From Mediannikoviicoccus sp037890055 (GTDB lineage: Bacteria > Bacillota > Clostridia > Tissierellales > Peptoniphilaceae): 6,711 bases of DNA. Each line of letters begins with the position of its first letter. Position 1 is the stretch's first letter. The stretch is taken from NCBI GenBank assembly GCA_037890055.1, contig JBBKBD010000036.1. One strand, given 5' to 3'. Below the pieces are notes generated by a model that did no database searches, was not told the origin of the DNA, and saw only the letters and a program-made list of their open reading frames with translations. Below are positions 1 through 3,953 of this stretch, piece after piece. Made by a program: the position numbers and the translations under genes.

Positions 1-25
1 GCGTCCAAAAAAGTGTTGCCATACC

Positions 26-156
26 ATTGCGATTTCCCCTCATATCCTATCCCTGAAACCCAACCTTTTACACCCTTAAAACGCTTGGGGATACCCCAAA
101 CCCCAATGGAAGATGAAGAAAATCTTGTTGGATTTTCTTTTTGTGCCTTTCGGCAC
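26..156 (+). repeat. 131-bp inverted repeat, left copy
   Basis: This block matches the reverse complement of 2928-3058 along its whole length, with about six mismatches and two single-base indels by hand alignment. It contains a TTGGGG-ATA-CCCCAA hairpin (85-99), an AGAAAATC/GATTTTCT hairpin (117-138) and ends in a GTGCC...GGCAC hairpin (143-156). The right copy continues outward into a long hairpin (3028-3078). The matching outer arm is absent here, so this copy looks truncated at its outer end. The two copies bracket both toxin-antitoxin loci. Confidence 0.9.
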
Positions 157-213
157 AATATTTTAAGAATAAATCTCTTTACTCTTATCTGTGCGAAGAA
201 AAAAACTCGGCTC

Positions 214-253
214 TGTCATGTTGAGCGAGCGACAGCGAGTCGAAACATCTCTC
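214..253 (-). repeat. Covarying hairpin element, copy 1 (short form)
   Basis: Read on the minus strand this begins GAGATGTTTCGACTCGC and ends GCTCAACATGACA. The arms ATGTT and AACAT are complementary. The middle is the CTCGCTGTCGCTCGC type shared with copy 5 (3257-3294) rather than the AATTTTT stem of copies 2-4. It sits just inside the left 131-bp inverted repeat, in the same relative orientation as copy 4 sits inside the right one. Confidence 0.85.
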
Positions 254-326
254 TTTTCTTTATTCGACACGAAACTATTTAACTTCCCACCTCTATATAT
301 GGTCCCCAAACAACAATGTAAGTTGT

Positions 327-348
327 AGAAAATCTTGCTGGATTTTCT
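327..348. repeat. AGAAAATC/GATTTTCT hairpin
   Basis: This is an eight-base inverted repeat with a TTGCTG loop. Three more copies occur at 117-138, 1603-1628 and 2945-2966, with loops TTGTTG, TTGTCG and CAACAA (TTGTTG on the opposite strand). It is a short interspersed palindrome; its function is unknown. Confidence 0.75.
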
Positions 349-421
349 TTGGGTTATAAATTTGTTTTGTAAAGTCTTGTTTGACTAATTTTTTTGTTTT
401 CTAGTAATTGTTTCGCCTTCG

Positions 422-568
422 TGAGATTCTTCGACTTCAATTTTTACTTCGTAAAAATTTTCGCTCAGAATGACATTCAGGTGAGTCTTTCGCTATATCA
501 CAATGAAAGTGTGTCGCAACTGCAATTATTAATAAAAATGATGAGGAAGTTATTAAAAGCGACCTCAT
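422..568 (+). repeat. ~148-bp direct repeat, copy A
   Basis: The stretch aligns end to end with 1702-1850 in the same orientation, with scattered substitutions and few gaps. It begins with hairpin-element copy 2, continues through a shared ACAATGAAAG...TGTCGCAACTG core and ends in a GATGAGG...CCTCAT hairpin. The two copies flank the relBE-type locus, one just beyond the toxin stop and one upstream of the antitoxin. Whether the element is transcribed or mobile cannot be judged from this window. Confidence 0.88.
423..475 (+). repeat. Covarying hairpin element, copy 2 (long form)
   Basis: Outer arms ATTCT and AGAAT pair, and an inner nine-base stem AATTTTTAC/GTAAAAATT closes on a TTC loop. Relative to copies 3 and 4, two inner base pairs have changed on both sides so that pairing is kept. 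It forms the first third of direct repeat A. Confidence 0.87.
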
Positions 569-569
569 C
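540..569 (-). terminator. Probable terminator of the RelB/RelE-type operon
   Basis: On the minus strand, 17 bases after the toxin stop, GATGAGG pairs with CCTCATC around a 16-base AT-rich loop, followed by ATTTTTATT. The stem is short and the loop large, so it is a moderate candidate. It lies inside direct repeat A. In copy B the same stem has become GATGAGG/CTTCATT, which would still pair through G-U in a plus-strand RNA but not in a minus-strand one. Confidence 0.45.
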
Positions 570-586
570 AAAATAAATTTGTTACA

Positions 587-901
587 TTATTTAATTTTAT
601 TTTCGTAATCTTGTTTGAAGTGAAATATTTTATCGACAAAAACATTGTTTTTCTGGATTCTATACAAAATAAAATAATCATGTCTAAAAAAATTAAGTCG
701 TCTGTATCCTATTTTTTTAAGTCTTACGTTATCGCATAACTTAAAACTTCCTGCTGAATGACATAGCTTTTTTATAATTTCAGAAAAATCGTCCATAATA
801 CTTTCGGCAGCTTCTTTATTTTTCTTTTCAAACAGAATGTATTTAATGATATTATCTAAATCAATTTCTGCTTCTTTTGTGAGCAAAACTTTATATTCCA
901 T
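587..901 (-). CDS. RelE/ParE-family toxin of a type II toxin-antitoxin system
   Basis: This 104-residue basic protein has the size and layout of the RelE/ParE superfamily. It has an N-terminal strand (YKVLLTKEAE, 3-12), two helices (about 12-47) and a C-terminal sheet whose conserved core is visible as GYRRLNFFRHDYFILYRI (65-82), followed by VFVDKIFHFKQDYE (87-100). Family members are either ribosome-dependent mRNA interferases (RelE, YafQ) or gyrase inhibitors (ParE). The catalytic residues are too variable to choose by eye. It starts 11 bases before the antitoxin stop, so the two are translationally coupled, with AAGG as its own weak ribosome binding site. The frame is intact and of normal length, so the toxin is probably functional and held in check by the neighbouring antitoxin. 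Confidence 0.9.
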   Translation of the reverse strand: MEYKVLLTKEAEIDLDNIIKYILFEKKNKEAAESIMDDFSEIIKKLCHSAGSFKLCDNVRLKKIGYRRLNFFRHDYFILYRIQKNNVFVDKIFHFKQDYENKIK

Positions 902-1175
902 ATTTTCCTTTTAGTTCTGATACCACTTCAACAGCTTCTTTATATTCTCCTCTTTCTGCGGATCTTCTAGATTTTTCTAATAGCTTTAATATTTCATCTT
1001 CTGTTAGTGTTTCGTAATCTGTTTTTCTTTTTATTTCAAATGGTATTCCATTGTTTGAAACGGCTTGTGTTAAAAACATTCGTATTGCTGTTGTTGTATC
1101 TAGTCCTAGGTCTTTAAATAGTTCATCTGCTTTATTTTTTAGTTCGTCGTCTAGTCGAAGTTGAATATTTGCCAT
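891..1175 (-). CDS. RelB/DinJ-family antitoxin
   Basis: This is a 94-residue antitoxin of the ribbon-helix-helix type. The N-terminal strand and helix NIQLRLDDELKNKADELF (3-20) form the DNA-binding dimer. They are followed by the family signature LGLDTTTAIRMFLTQAV (23-39) with NNGIPFEI after it. The charged C-terminal tail (about 50-94) is the region that normally wraps the toxin. I chose the ATG at 1175 over an upstream ATG at 1262 for three reasons: it has a perfect AGGAGG five bases upstream, the family begins with this MANIQLRLD-like strand, and the longer frame would run through the promoter. The gene overlaps the toxin by 11 bases. As is usual for the family, the antitoxin, alone or with toxin, should repress the promoter just upstream. 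Confidence 0.93.
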   Translation of the reverse strand: MANIQLRLDDELKNKADELFKDLGLDTTTAIRMFLTQAVSNNGIPFEIKRKTDYETLTEDEILKLLEKSRRSAERGEYKEAVEVVSELKGKYGI

Positions 1176-1180
1176 GTTTT

Positions 1181-1186
1181 CCTCCT
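1181..1186 (-). promoter_or_regulatory. Ribosome binding site of the RelB/DinJ antitoxin
   Basis: A perfect AGGAGG lies five bases before the ATG at 1175. It decides the start codon against the upstream in-frame ATG at 1262. It is much stronger than the toxin's site, matching the usual excess of antitoxin over toxin. Confidence 0.88.
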
Positions 1187-1199
1187 TTGTTTTAATTAG

Positions 1200-1228
1200 A
1201 TAATACCAGCGAGGCATTACCATGTCAA
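1200..1228 (-). promoter_or_regulatory. Promoter of the RelB/RelE-type operon
   Basis: On the minus strand there is a perfect TTGACA (1228-1223), a 17-base spacer and TATTAT (1205-1200). Transcription should start near 1193, giving a leader of under 20 bases. Within and next to the spacer, GGTAAT and GGTATT form a tandem near-repeat that could be a ribbon-helix-helix operator; that part is inference. Confidence 0.82.
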
Positions 1229-1260
1229 TTCGTTTGTAATGATATAACAGTGGATGGGTC

Positions 1261-1278
1261 ACTTTCTGACAAGAAAGT
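1261..1278. repeat. ACTTTCT/AGAAAGT palindrome
   Basis: ACTTTCT and AGAAAGT pair around GACA. Related palindromes lie at 3231-3256 (extended to 12 pairs) and 6478-6493 (loop AA). It belongs to one of several short palindrome families scattered through the non-coding parts of the window. Confidence 0.7.
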
Positions 1279-1305
1279 ATATCAAAGTTTGTTTGATTGT
1301 TTTTT

Positions 1306-1371
1306 GTAGGGTTTCGCCCTACTACTAAGTTTTTTTCTATTATATATTTTCTTTTTATTCTACCAAGGGGG
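1306..1371 (+). repeat. GTAGGG hairpin plus CCAAGGGGG composite repeat, copy 1
   Basis: GTAGGG-TTTCG-CCCTAC (1306-1322) is followed by TAC, a T-rich stretch and ATTCTACCAAGGGGG. The same order recurs at 1431-1490 and 6635-6699 in the same orientation, so this is one composite repeat, not a chance hairpin. Confidence 0.82.
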
Positions 1372-1384
1372 AAAAATAGAGAGA

Positions 1385-1447
1385 GAAAGTTTTAAAAAAC
1401 TTTCTATGAAAAATTTTGTTTTTTTGTTTTGTAGGGTTACACCCTAC
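1385..1447 (+). repeat. Palindrome plus GTAGGG hairpin, inverted partner of 3317-3382
   Basis: A nine-base palindrome GAAAGTTTT/AAAACTTTC (1385-1404) is followed by ATGAAAAATTT, a T-run and GTAGGG-TTACA-CCCTAC. The reverse complement of 3317-3382 carries the same succession with few changes. At the other site the palindrome abuts a lipoprotein stop codon and may act as its terminator. Confidence 0.82.
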
Positions 1448-1490
1448 TACTTTTTTTATTTCTAATCCACATTCTCTTTTAACCAAGGGG
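1431..1490 (+). repeat. GTAGGG hairpin plus CCAAGGGG composite repeat, copy 2
   Basis: GTAGGG-TTACA-CCCTAC (1431-1447) is followed by TAC, a T-rich stretch and AACCAAGGGG. It is the second of two tandem copies in the same orientation. Its end forms the left arm of the long hairpin at 1484-1535. Confidence 0.82.
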
Positions 1491-1535
1491 AGAACTAAGA
1501 AACCTTTTCGTATGGTTTCTAGCGTTCTCCCCTTG
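1484..1535. repeat. Long hairpin closing a composite repeat
   Basis: CAAGGGGAGAAC pairs perfectly with GTTCTCCCCTTG over 12 bases. Inside this, AGAAACC pairs with GGTTTCT, separated from the outer stem by a small internal loop, with about nine bases in the end loop. It may be one end of a miniature element that contains the CCAAGGGG motif. Confidence 0.82.
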
Positions 1536-1564
1536 AAATCCCCTCTTTCTTACCTTCCAAACGA

Positions 1565-1585
1565 TTCAGGACTGGCCGTCCTGAA
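1565..1585. repeat. TTCAGGAC/GTCCTGAA hairpin
   Basis: An eight-base perfect stem closes on the loop TGGCC. It has no U-run on either side that would make it a clear terminator. I see no second copy in the window. Confidence 0.7.
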
Positions 1586-1602
1586 AACCTGCTTAATAAG
1601 AG

Positions 1603-1628
1603 GAAGAAAATCTTGTCGGATTTTCTTC
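1603..1628. repeat. GAAGAAAATC/GATTTTCTTC hairpin
   Basis: A ten-base perfect stem closes on TTGTCG. It is the longest of four members of this family (others at 117-138, 327-348 and 2945-2966). TGGTTTT follows, so on the plus strand it could terminate weakly. Confidence 0.78.
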
Positions 1629-1701
1629 TGGTTTTAATATCATACTTTGAACACTATTAGATTATTAAATTTATTCTGTTCCTCTAACATATACTTAATA
1701 A

Positions 1702-1850
1702 TGAGATTCTTCGACTTCAATTTTTTGTGCCAAAAAATTTCCGCTCAGAATGACACTCAAGGAAGTTTTTTTGCAATACTACAATGAAAGCATGTCGCAA
1801 CTGTAATTATTAATTAAAATGATGAGGAAGTTTTTAAAAAGCGACTTCAT
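1702..1850 (+). repeat. ~148-bp direct repeat, copy B
   Basis: Second copy of the element at 422-568, same orientation. Shared landmarks in order are GAGATTCTTCGACTTC, CGCTCAGAATGACA, ACAATGAAAG, TGTCGCAACTG, AATTATTAAT and GATGAGGAAGT. It lies upstream of the RelB-type operon and downstream of the AbiE locus. Sequence similarity stops abruptly on both sides, as expected for a discrete element. Confidence 0.88.
1703..1755 (+). repeat. Covarying hairpin element, copy 3 (long form)
   Basis: Outer arms ATTCT/AGAAT are as in copy 2. The inner stem is AATTTTTTG/CAAAAAATT with a TGC loop, differing from copy 2 by two compensated base pairs. It is the first third of direct repeat B. Confidence 0.87.
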
Positions 1851-1902
1851 TTTTGATATAAAGATGAGGTTTTAATCTTTTTTAATCTACTAAATTATAG
1901 TT

Positions 1903-1926
1903 AAAGGAGTCGATTTCGACTCCTTT
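1903..1926. terminator. AAAGGAGTCG/CGACTCCTTT hairpin, possible bidirectional terminator
   Basis: A perfect ten-base stem closes on ATTT. Its T-rich end reads CTCCTTTTGTC on the plus strand and CTCCTTTAAC on the minus strand, so the U-tract is short either way. It lies about 70 bases beyond the AbiEii remnant, where a terminator for the AbiE operon would be expected. The hairpin is clear; the terminator role is inferred. Confidence 0.5.
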
Positions 1927-1952
1927 TGTCATTTTGTTTATAAAATCAAACG

Positions 1953-1990
1953 ACCCGACTTGGTCCGCATTGTTAAGAGGCGTGTCGGGT
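1953..1990. repeat. ACCCGAC/GTCGGGT inverted repeat
   Basis: A seven-base GC-rich stem encloses 24 bases. It begins four bases past the stop of the AbiEii remnant, so it marks the point where the toxin reading frame was lost. Its origin is unknown. Confidence 0.55.
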
Positions 1991-1994
1991 ACTG

Positions 1995-2057
1995 TTAGTT
2001 ATTATGGTAGTTCAATGGTTTTGATTTGTCAATTATTTTTTGCTCGATATTAATCAT
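1995..2057 (-). pseudogene. Remnant of an AbiEii-type toxin gene (about 20 codons)
   Basis: AbiEii, a nucleotidyltransferase toxin of about 200-300 residues, normally follows AbiEi directly. Here an ATG overlaps the AbiEi stop (ATGA) and has an excellent GGAGGT seven bases upstream. The frame encodes only MINIEQKIIDKSKP and six more residues before TAA. Beyond it no frame resumes: the DNA runs into hairpins and direct repeat B. I see none of the nucleotidyltransferase motifs in the downstream minus-strand sequence as far as the relBE locus. The position and translation signal support a truncated toxin, but 20 residues are too few to prove homology. A short unrelated peptide is the alternative. 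Confidence 0.5.
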
Positions 2058-2641
2058 GCAAGTACCTCCATATATTTTCTAATCTCTTCTTCTATTTTAA
2101 ATTCTCTGCTGTATTTTATAAGTCGTCTCAGATTTTTTGTAGGAGATTTGAAGTATCTTGTTATGGCATTTGTGAAAATCTGTTTATCAATTTTGTCTCT
2201 GTCTAGTATAATGTCACAAATTGTCCTTTCAATATCGTAAACTGGAATGTGATTGCCTTGTGGTGATTTTATTTCTGTTTTTCCAAGTTGGTAAAGATCT
2301 TTTTTTATATAGTGGACTTTCAATTCTATGTTTCTTTTATTTAGATGGCTTGCATTATATCCTTGTGGTACTGAAACATGAAATACATTTGGTGTTCTGT
2401 CTGATAGGTCATGAAGGTATAGCGCTGTTTGATGTGAAAAAACTATTCTATTGCTATTGGATGATATTAAAACAAAATCGTCTACTACTTCGCCGGCTAT
2501 CTGATATACTCCTGGTCTTAATCTTTCTAGTTTTCTTTTTCTTGTTAGCTCTGATAGTGTATGTCTTCCGTATCCAAGTTCTTCGGCTTCTTTGTTTGTT
2601 ATTATTAAATTGTCTTTGATATATTCTTGTAGTTTATCCAT
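2054..2641 (-). CDS. abiEi: AbiEi-family antitoxin (AbiE toxin-antitoxin/abortive infection system)
   Basis: A 195-residue antitoxin of the AbiEi family. Residues 1-48 form the N-terminal winged helix-turn-helix (KLQEYIKDN, NKEAEELGYGRHTLSELTRK, then the wing LERLRPGVYQI). The C-terminal antitoxin domain shows the family's conserved blocks: FSHQTALYLHDLSDRTP (68-84), VSVPQGYN (89-96), and VYDIERTICDIILDRDKID (134-152) followed by QIFTNAITRYF. The length is normal and the frame intact. In studied AbiE systems the protein represses its own promoter and counters AbiEii, giving phage resistance by abortive infection. Here the toxin partner is apparently lost, so this looks like an orphan antitoxin. 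It could still regulate its promoter or neutralise a related toxin elsewhere. The start at 2641 is supported by AAGGAGG seven bases upstream. Confidence 0.93.
   Translation of the reverse strand: MDKLQEYIKDNLIITNKEAEELGYGRHTLSELTRKRKLERLRPGVYQIAGEVVDDFVLISSNSNRIVFSHQTALYLHDLSDRTPNVFHVSVPQGYNASHLNKRNIELKVHYIKKDLYQLGKTEIKSPQGNHIPVYDIERTICDIILDRDKIDKQIFTNAITRYFKSPTKNLRRLIKYSREFKIEEEIRKYMEVLA
2064..2069 (-). promoter_or_regulatory. Ribosome binding site of the AbiEii remnant
   Basis: GGAGGT lies inside the last codons of the AbiEi gene, seven bases before the overlapping ATG at 2057. Its strength supports a former real gene at that position. Confidence 0.65.
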
Positions 2642-2668
2642 TCCACACCTCCTTACATTTACGCTTTA

Positions 2669-2697
2669 ATAATAACTTATGAACGCGTATTTGTAAA
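2669..2697 (-). promoter_or_regulatory. Promoter of the AbiEi gene
   Basis: On the minus strand TTTACA (2697-2692), a 17-base spacer and TATTAT (2674-2669) make a near-consensus housekeeping promoter. It lies about 28 bases upstream of the start codon. The ribosome binding site AAGGAGG is at 2654-2648. Confidence 0.78.
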
Positions 2698-2750
2698 GTT
2701 TGTGGTTTTATTCGGGAGTATGTAAAAGTGTTTGATACTGCTTCATTTCT

Positions 2751-2787
2751 AAACGTGTGGAATTGCACACGGTTAAAACGTGTGGAA
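2751..2787. promoter_or_regulatory. Three 12-bp half-sites upstream of AbiEi, possible operator
   Basis: AAACGTGTGGAA occurs at 2751-2762 and again at 2776-2787. Between them, 2763-2774 is a near-match in reverse orientation (AACCGTGTGCAA on the minus strand). Direct copies are 25 bases apart. AbiEi proteins are known to bind inverted repeats near their promoters, so these are candidate AbiEi sites. The array ends about 54 bases upstream of the -35 box, farther than expected for simple repression. It may belong to another regulator or an old promoter. Confidence 0.5.
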
Positions 2788-2824
2788 AGTTTTAAAGCTT
2801 TATAATATTTCAGGAAACTTTAAC

Positions 2825-2847
2825 CGAGATTTTCTTAGAAAATCTCG
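2825..2847. repeat. Perfect palindrome CGAGATTTTC/GAAAATCTCG
   Basis: A ten-base perfect stem has a TTA loop (longer if the loop is closed further). Its last base overlaps the first base of hairpin-element copy 4. Copy 5 is also preceded by a perfect palindrome, so the junction looks non-random. Confidence 0.8.
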
Positions 2848-2899
2848 AGATCCTTCGACTTCAATTTTTTGTGCCAAAAAATTTTCGCTCAGGATGACA
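2847..2899 (+). repeat. Covarying hairpin element, copy 4 (long form)
   Basis: It begins GAGATCCTTCGACTTC and ends CGCTCAGGATGACA. The arms ATCCT and AGGAT pair. The inner stem AATTTTTTG/CAAAAAATT matches copy 3. Confidence 0.87.
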
Positions 2900-2927
2900 C
2901 AGCGAGGTGTGATCACTCCTAACAATA

Positions 2928-3058
2928 GTGCCGAAGGCACAAACAGAAAATCCAACAAGATTTTCTACATCTTACTTTGGGGTTTGGGGTATCCCCAAGC
3001 GTTTTAAGGGTGTAAAAGGTTCGGGTTTCAGGGTAAGGATATGAGGGGAAATCGCAAT
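2928..3058 (-). repeat. 131-bp inverted repeat, right copy
   Basis: This is the reverse complement of 26-156 with about eight differences. It includes the same GTGCC/GGCAC hairpin (2928-2940), AGAAAATC/GATTTTCT hairpin (2945-2966) and TTGGGG/CCCCAA hairpin (2984-2998). Its outer end lies within the larger hairpin at 3028-3078, so this copy appears to keep an end that the left copy has lost. Confidence 0.9.
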
Positions 3059-3078
3059 CCCCTTCATCCTTACCCTGA
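3028..3078. repeat. Long hairpin at the outer end of the right inverted repeat
   Basis: TCAGGGTAAGGAT (3028-3040) pairs perfectly with ATCCTTACCCTGA (3066-3078). Inside, AGGGGA (3044-3049) pairs with TCCCCT (3058-3063), separated by a small asymmetric bulge. The left repeat copy keeps only one arm of this hairpin. Confidence 0.85.
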
Positions 3079-3185
3079 GATTAGGAAAAATAATATAAGT
3101 AAAATAAATATTAGGTAAGTTTATAAAACTTTGCTATGCATGCCGCAAGGCAATAGAACGATAAAATATATTAGAAATAAAAAAG

Positions 3186-3207
3186 TTGTAGGGTTTTCAC
3201 CCTACAA
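3186..3207. repeat. TTGTAGGG/CCCTACAA hairpin
   Basis: Eight-base stem with a TTTTCA loop. It belongs to the GTAGGG family (1306, 1431, 3317, 6562 and 6635) but lacks the CCAAGGGGG tail. Confidence 0.8.
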
Positions 3208-3230
3208 AATACACTTCGATATAGTTTTAC

Positions 3231-3256
3231 GGAAACTTTCTTAAAAGAAAGTTTCC
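3231..3256. repeat. Perfect 12-bp palindrome GGAAACTTTCTT/AAGAAAGTTTCC
   Basis: A perfect stem with only AA between the arms. It directly abuts hairpin-element copy 5, as the palindrome at 2825-2847 abuts copy 4. It shares its CTTTCTT/AAGAAAG core with the palindromes at 1261 and 6478. Confidence 0.82.
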
Positions 3257-3294
3257 GAGATACTTCGACTCGCTGTCGCTCGCTCAGTATGACA
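3257..3294 (+). repeat. Covarying hairpin element, copy 5 (short form)
   Basis: It begins GAGATACTTCGACTCGC and ends GCTCAGTATGACA. The arms ATACT and AGTAT pair. The middle is the CTCGCTGTCGCTCGC type of copy 1. An 18-base piece of its end (3286-3303) recurs exactly, inverted, at 6593-6610. Confidence 0.85.
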
Positions 3295-3316
3295 ATACTG
3301 GGAGACTTTAAGCCTC

Positions 3317-3382
3317 GTAGGGTATAACCCTACAAACCAAAACAAAAAATAAATTTTTCATTGAAAGTTTTTTAAAACTTTC
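3317..3382 (-). repeat. Palindrome plus GTAGGG hairpin, inverted partner of 1385-1447
   Basis: On the minus strand a GAAAGTTTT/AAAACTTTC palindrome (3382-3363) is followed by ATGAAAAATTT, a T-run and GTAGGG-TTATA-CCCTAC (3333-3317). The palindrome starts one base after the stop of the upstream lipoprotein gene, followed by a T-rich tract. It is the likely terminator of that operon, though the U-run begins about 11 bases late. Confidence 0.75.
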
Positions 3383-3383
3383 A

Positions 3384-3938
3384 CTACTTTATCCCTATAT
3401 CTCTCTCAACGTTGTAATATATATCCCATGGATGATTTTTGTCTGACTCAATAATTCCATTAAACATATACTTTCCGTTATCTTCATAAAGACTCCAGTA
3501 TCTAAAGTGTATGTTTTTTTGGTTTTTATATTTTTTATTGTAGTCTTCTAAGGCTCTAGTATAAATCTTGTCCATATTTTTAAGTATTTCTTCTGGAATA
3601 GGTTCGTTTTCTGTATCAATACTTTTAGGTTTAGTTTCGTCAAGTTTATCGTTTATATAACGACTCCACACGCCGTTTTCAAAGTGATTTTCAAGCTCAA
3701 AGTTATGCTTGTCATTTTCCACGTCATAGGAATAATTTATGGAGTTAAGTGGTATTTCATAGTCCTTAGTAAAATCCTTTATAGCAGACTTTGAATACTC
3801 TTCCATTTTATCCATTATATTTTGTTCTTCGCTCACTGCTGGCGTAAGTAAAGACTGTGTTTCTTCAACATTTACATTAATGCCCTTACAGCTCACAAAA
3901 AGAAATATACTCATTATAAAAACGAAAAACTTTTTCAT
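3384..3938 (-). CDS. Small lipoprotein, diverged paralogue of the upstream PepSY-like lipoprotein
   Basis: A 184-residue exported lipoprotein. A short signal (MKKFFVFIMSIFLF) ends in the lipobox FVSC with the lipidated cysteine at 17. The mature part aligns by eye with the neighbouring lipoprotein: SAIKDFTKDYEI...INYSYD (51-72) matches DAIENFKKEFPN...VSYDLD there. ILKNMDKIYTRALEDYNKKY through WDIYYNV matches the other protein's YLEKIDEMINRSLDDF through EYKYDV. The PepSY-like strand pattern is weaker here and the Ser/Thr/Glu linker is missing. The function is unknown; PepSY-type domains often inhibit peptidases or bind at the cell surface. It starts at 3938 with GAGGTG upstream. A hairpin separates it from the first lipoprotein, so it is probably expressed at a lower level. 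Confidence 0.82.
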   Translation of the reverse strand: MKKFFVFIMSIFLFVSCKGINVNVEETQSLLTPAVSEEQNIMDKMEEYSKSAIKDFTKDYEIPLNSINYSYDVENDKHNFELENHFENGVWSRYINDKLDETKPKSIDTENEPIPEEILKNMDKIYTRALEDYNKKYKNQKNIHFRYWSLYEDNGKYMFNGIIESDKNHPWDIYYNVERDIGIK

Positions 3939-3953
3939 GTTTCACCTCTATGT

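Larger units (their letters stand above)
1..586. other. Gene-free repeat mosaic downstream of the RelE-family toxin
   Basis: I see no convincing gene here. Two open frames (13-282 and 394-576) are made almost entirely of repeat sequence that recurs elsewhere in the window, sometimes in the opposite orientation, and neither has a good ribosome binding site. The stretch holds, in order, the left copy of a 131-bp inverted repeat, one GAGATnnTTCGAC-type hairpin element in reverse orientation, a short AGAAAATC/GATTTTCT hairpin, and the first copy of a ~148-bp direct repeat. The last hairpin of that direct repeat probably terminates toxin transcription. Confidence 0.75.
1229..1994. other. Gene-free repeat mosaic between the two toxin-antitoxin loci
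   Basis: I found no supportable coding region here; an open frame at 1416-1637 consists of repeat arms. The stretch contains two tandem composites of a GTAGGG hairpin plus a CCAAGGGG motif, an ACTTTCT palindrome (1261-1278), a GAAAGTTTT palindrome (1385-1404), a long hairpin (1484-1535), two compact hairpins (1565-1585 and 1603-1628) and direct repeat B (1702-1850). Between that repeat and the AbiEii remnant are two further hairpins. Confidence 0.75.
2788..3383. other. Gene-free repeat mosaic between the AbiE locus and the lipoprotein operon
   Basis: No supportable gene was found; the open frame at 2780-3007 crosses several repeats. In order it holds a perfect palindrome (2825-2847) abutting hairpin-element copy 4, the right 131-bp inverted repeat, a long hairpin (3028-3078), an AT-rich stretch, a GCCGCAAGGC hairpin near 3147, a GTAGGG hairpin, a 12-base palindrome abutting hairpin-element copy 5, and a second GTAGGG hairpin. 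Confidence 0.75.

Noticed and set aside
13..282. 89-residue open frame on the plus strand
   Set aside because: It runs through the left 131-bp inverted repeat and a hairpin element, has no ribosome binding site, and its protein resembles nothing known.
394..576. 60-residue open frame on the plus strand
   Set aside because: Most of it lies in direct repeat A; the second repeat copy does not preserve the frame.
1176..1262. Upstream in-frame ATG giving a 123-residue antitoxin
   Set aside because: The extension overlaps the strong TTGACA/TATTAT promoter and the AGGAGG that serves the internal ATG at 1175.
1416..1637. 73-residue open frame on the plus strand
   Set aside because: Built from the arms of the GTAGGG, CCAAGGGG and GAAGAAAATC hairpins, with no ribosome binding site.
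2040..2619. Two plus-strand frames opposite the AbiEi gene
   Set aside because: Both are antisense shadows of a clearly recognised gene; their Leu/Phe-rich sequences come from its AT-rich complement.
2780..3007. 75-residue open frame on the plus strand
   Set aside because: Crosses a palindrome, hairpin element 4 and the right inverted repeat; not coding-like.
26..3058. Transposon with its own transposase
   Set aside because: The interval is bounded by inverted repeats, but no transposase, integrase or HUH-type gene lies inside it.
214..3333. CRISPR array
   Set aside because: The repeats are of several families, in both orientations and at irregular spacing, with no uniform spacers and no cas genes.
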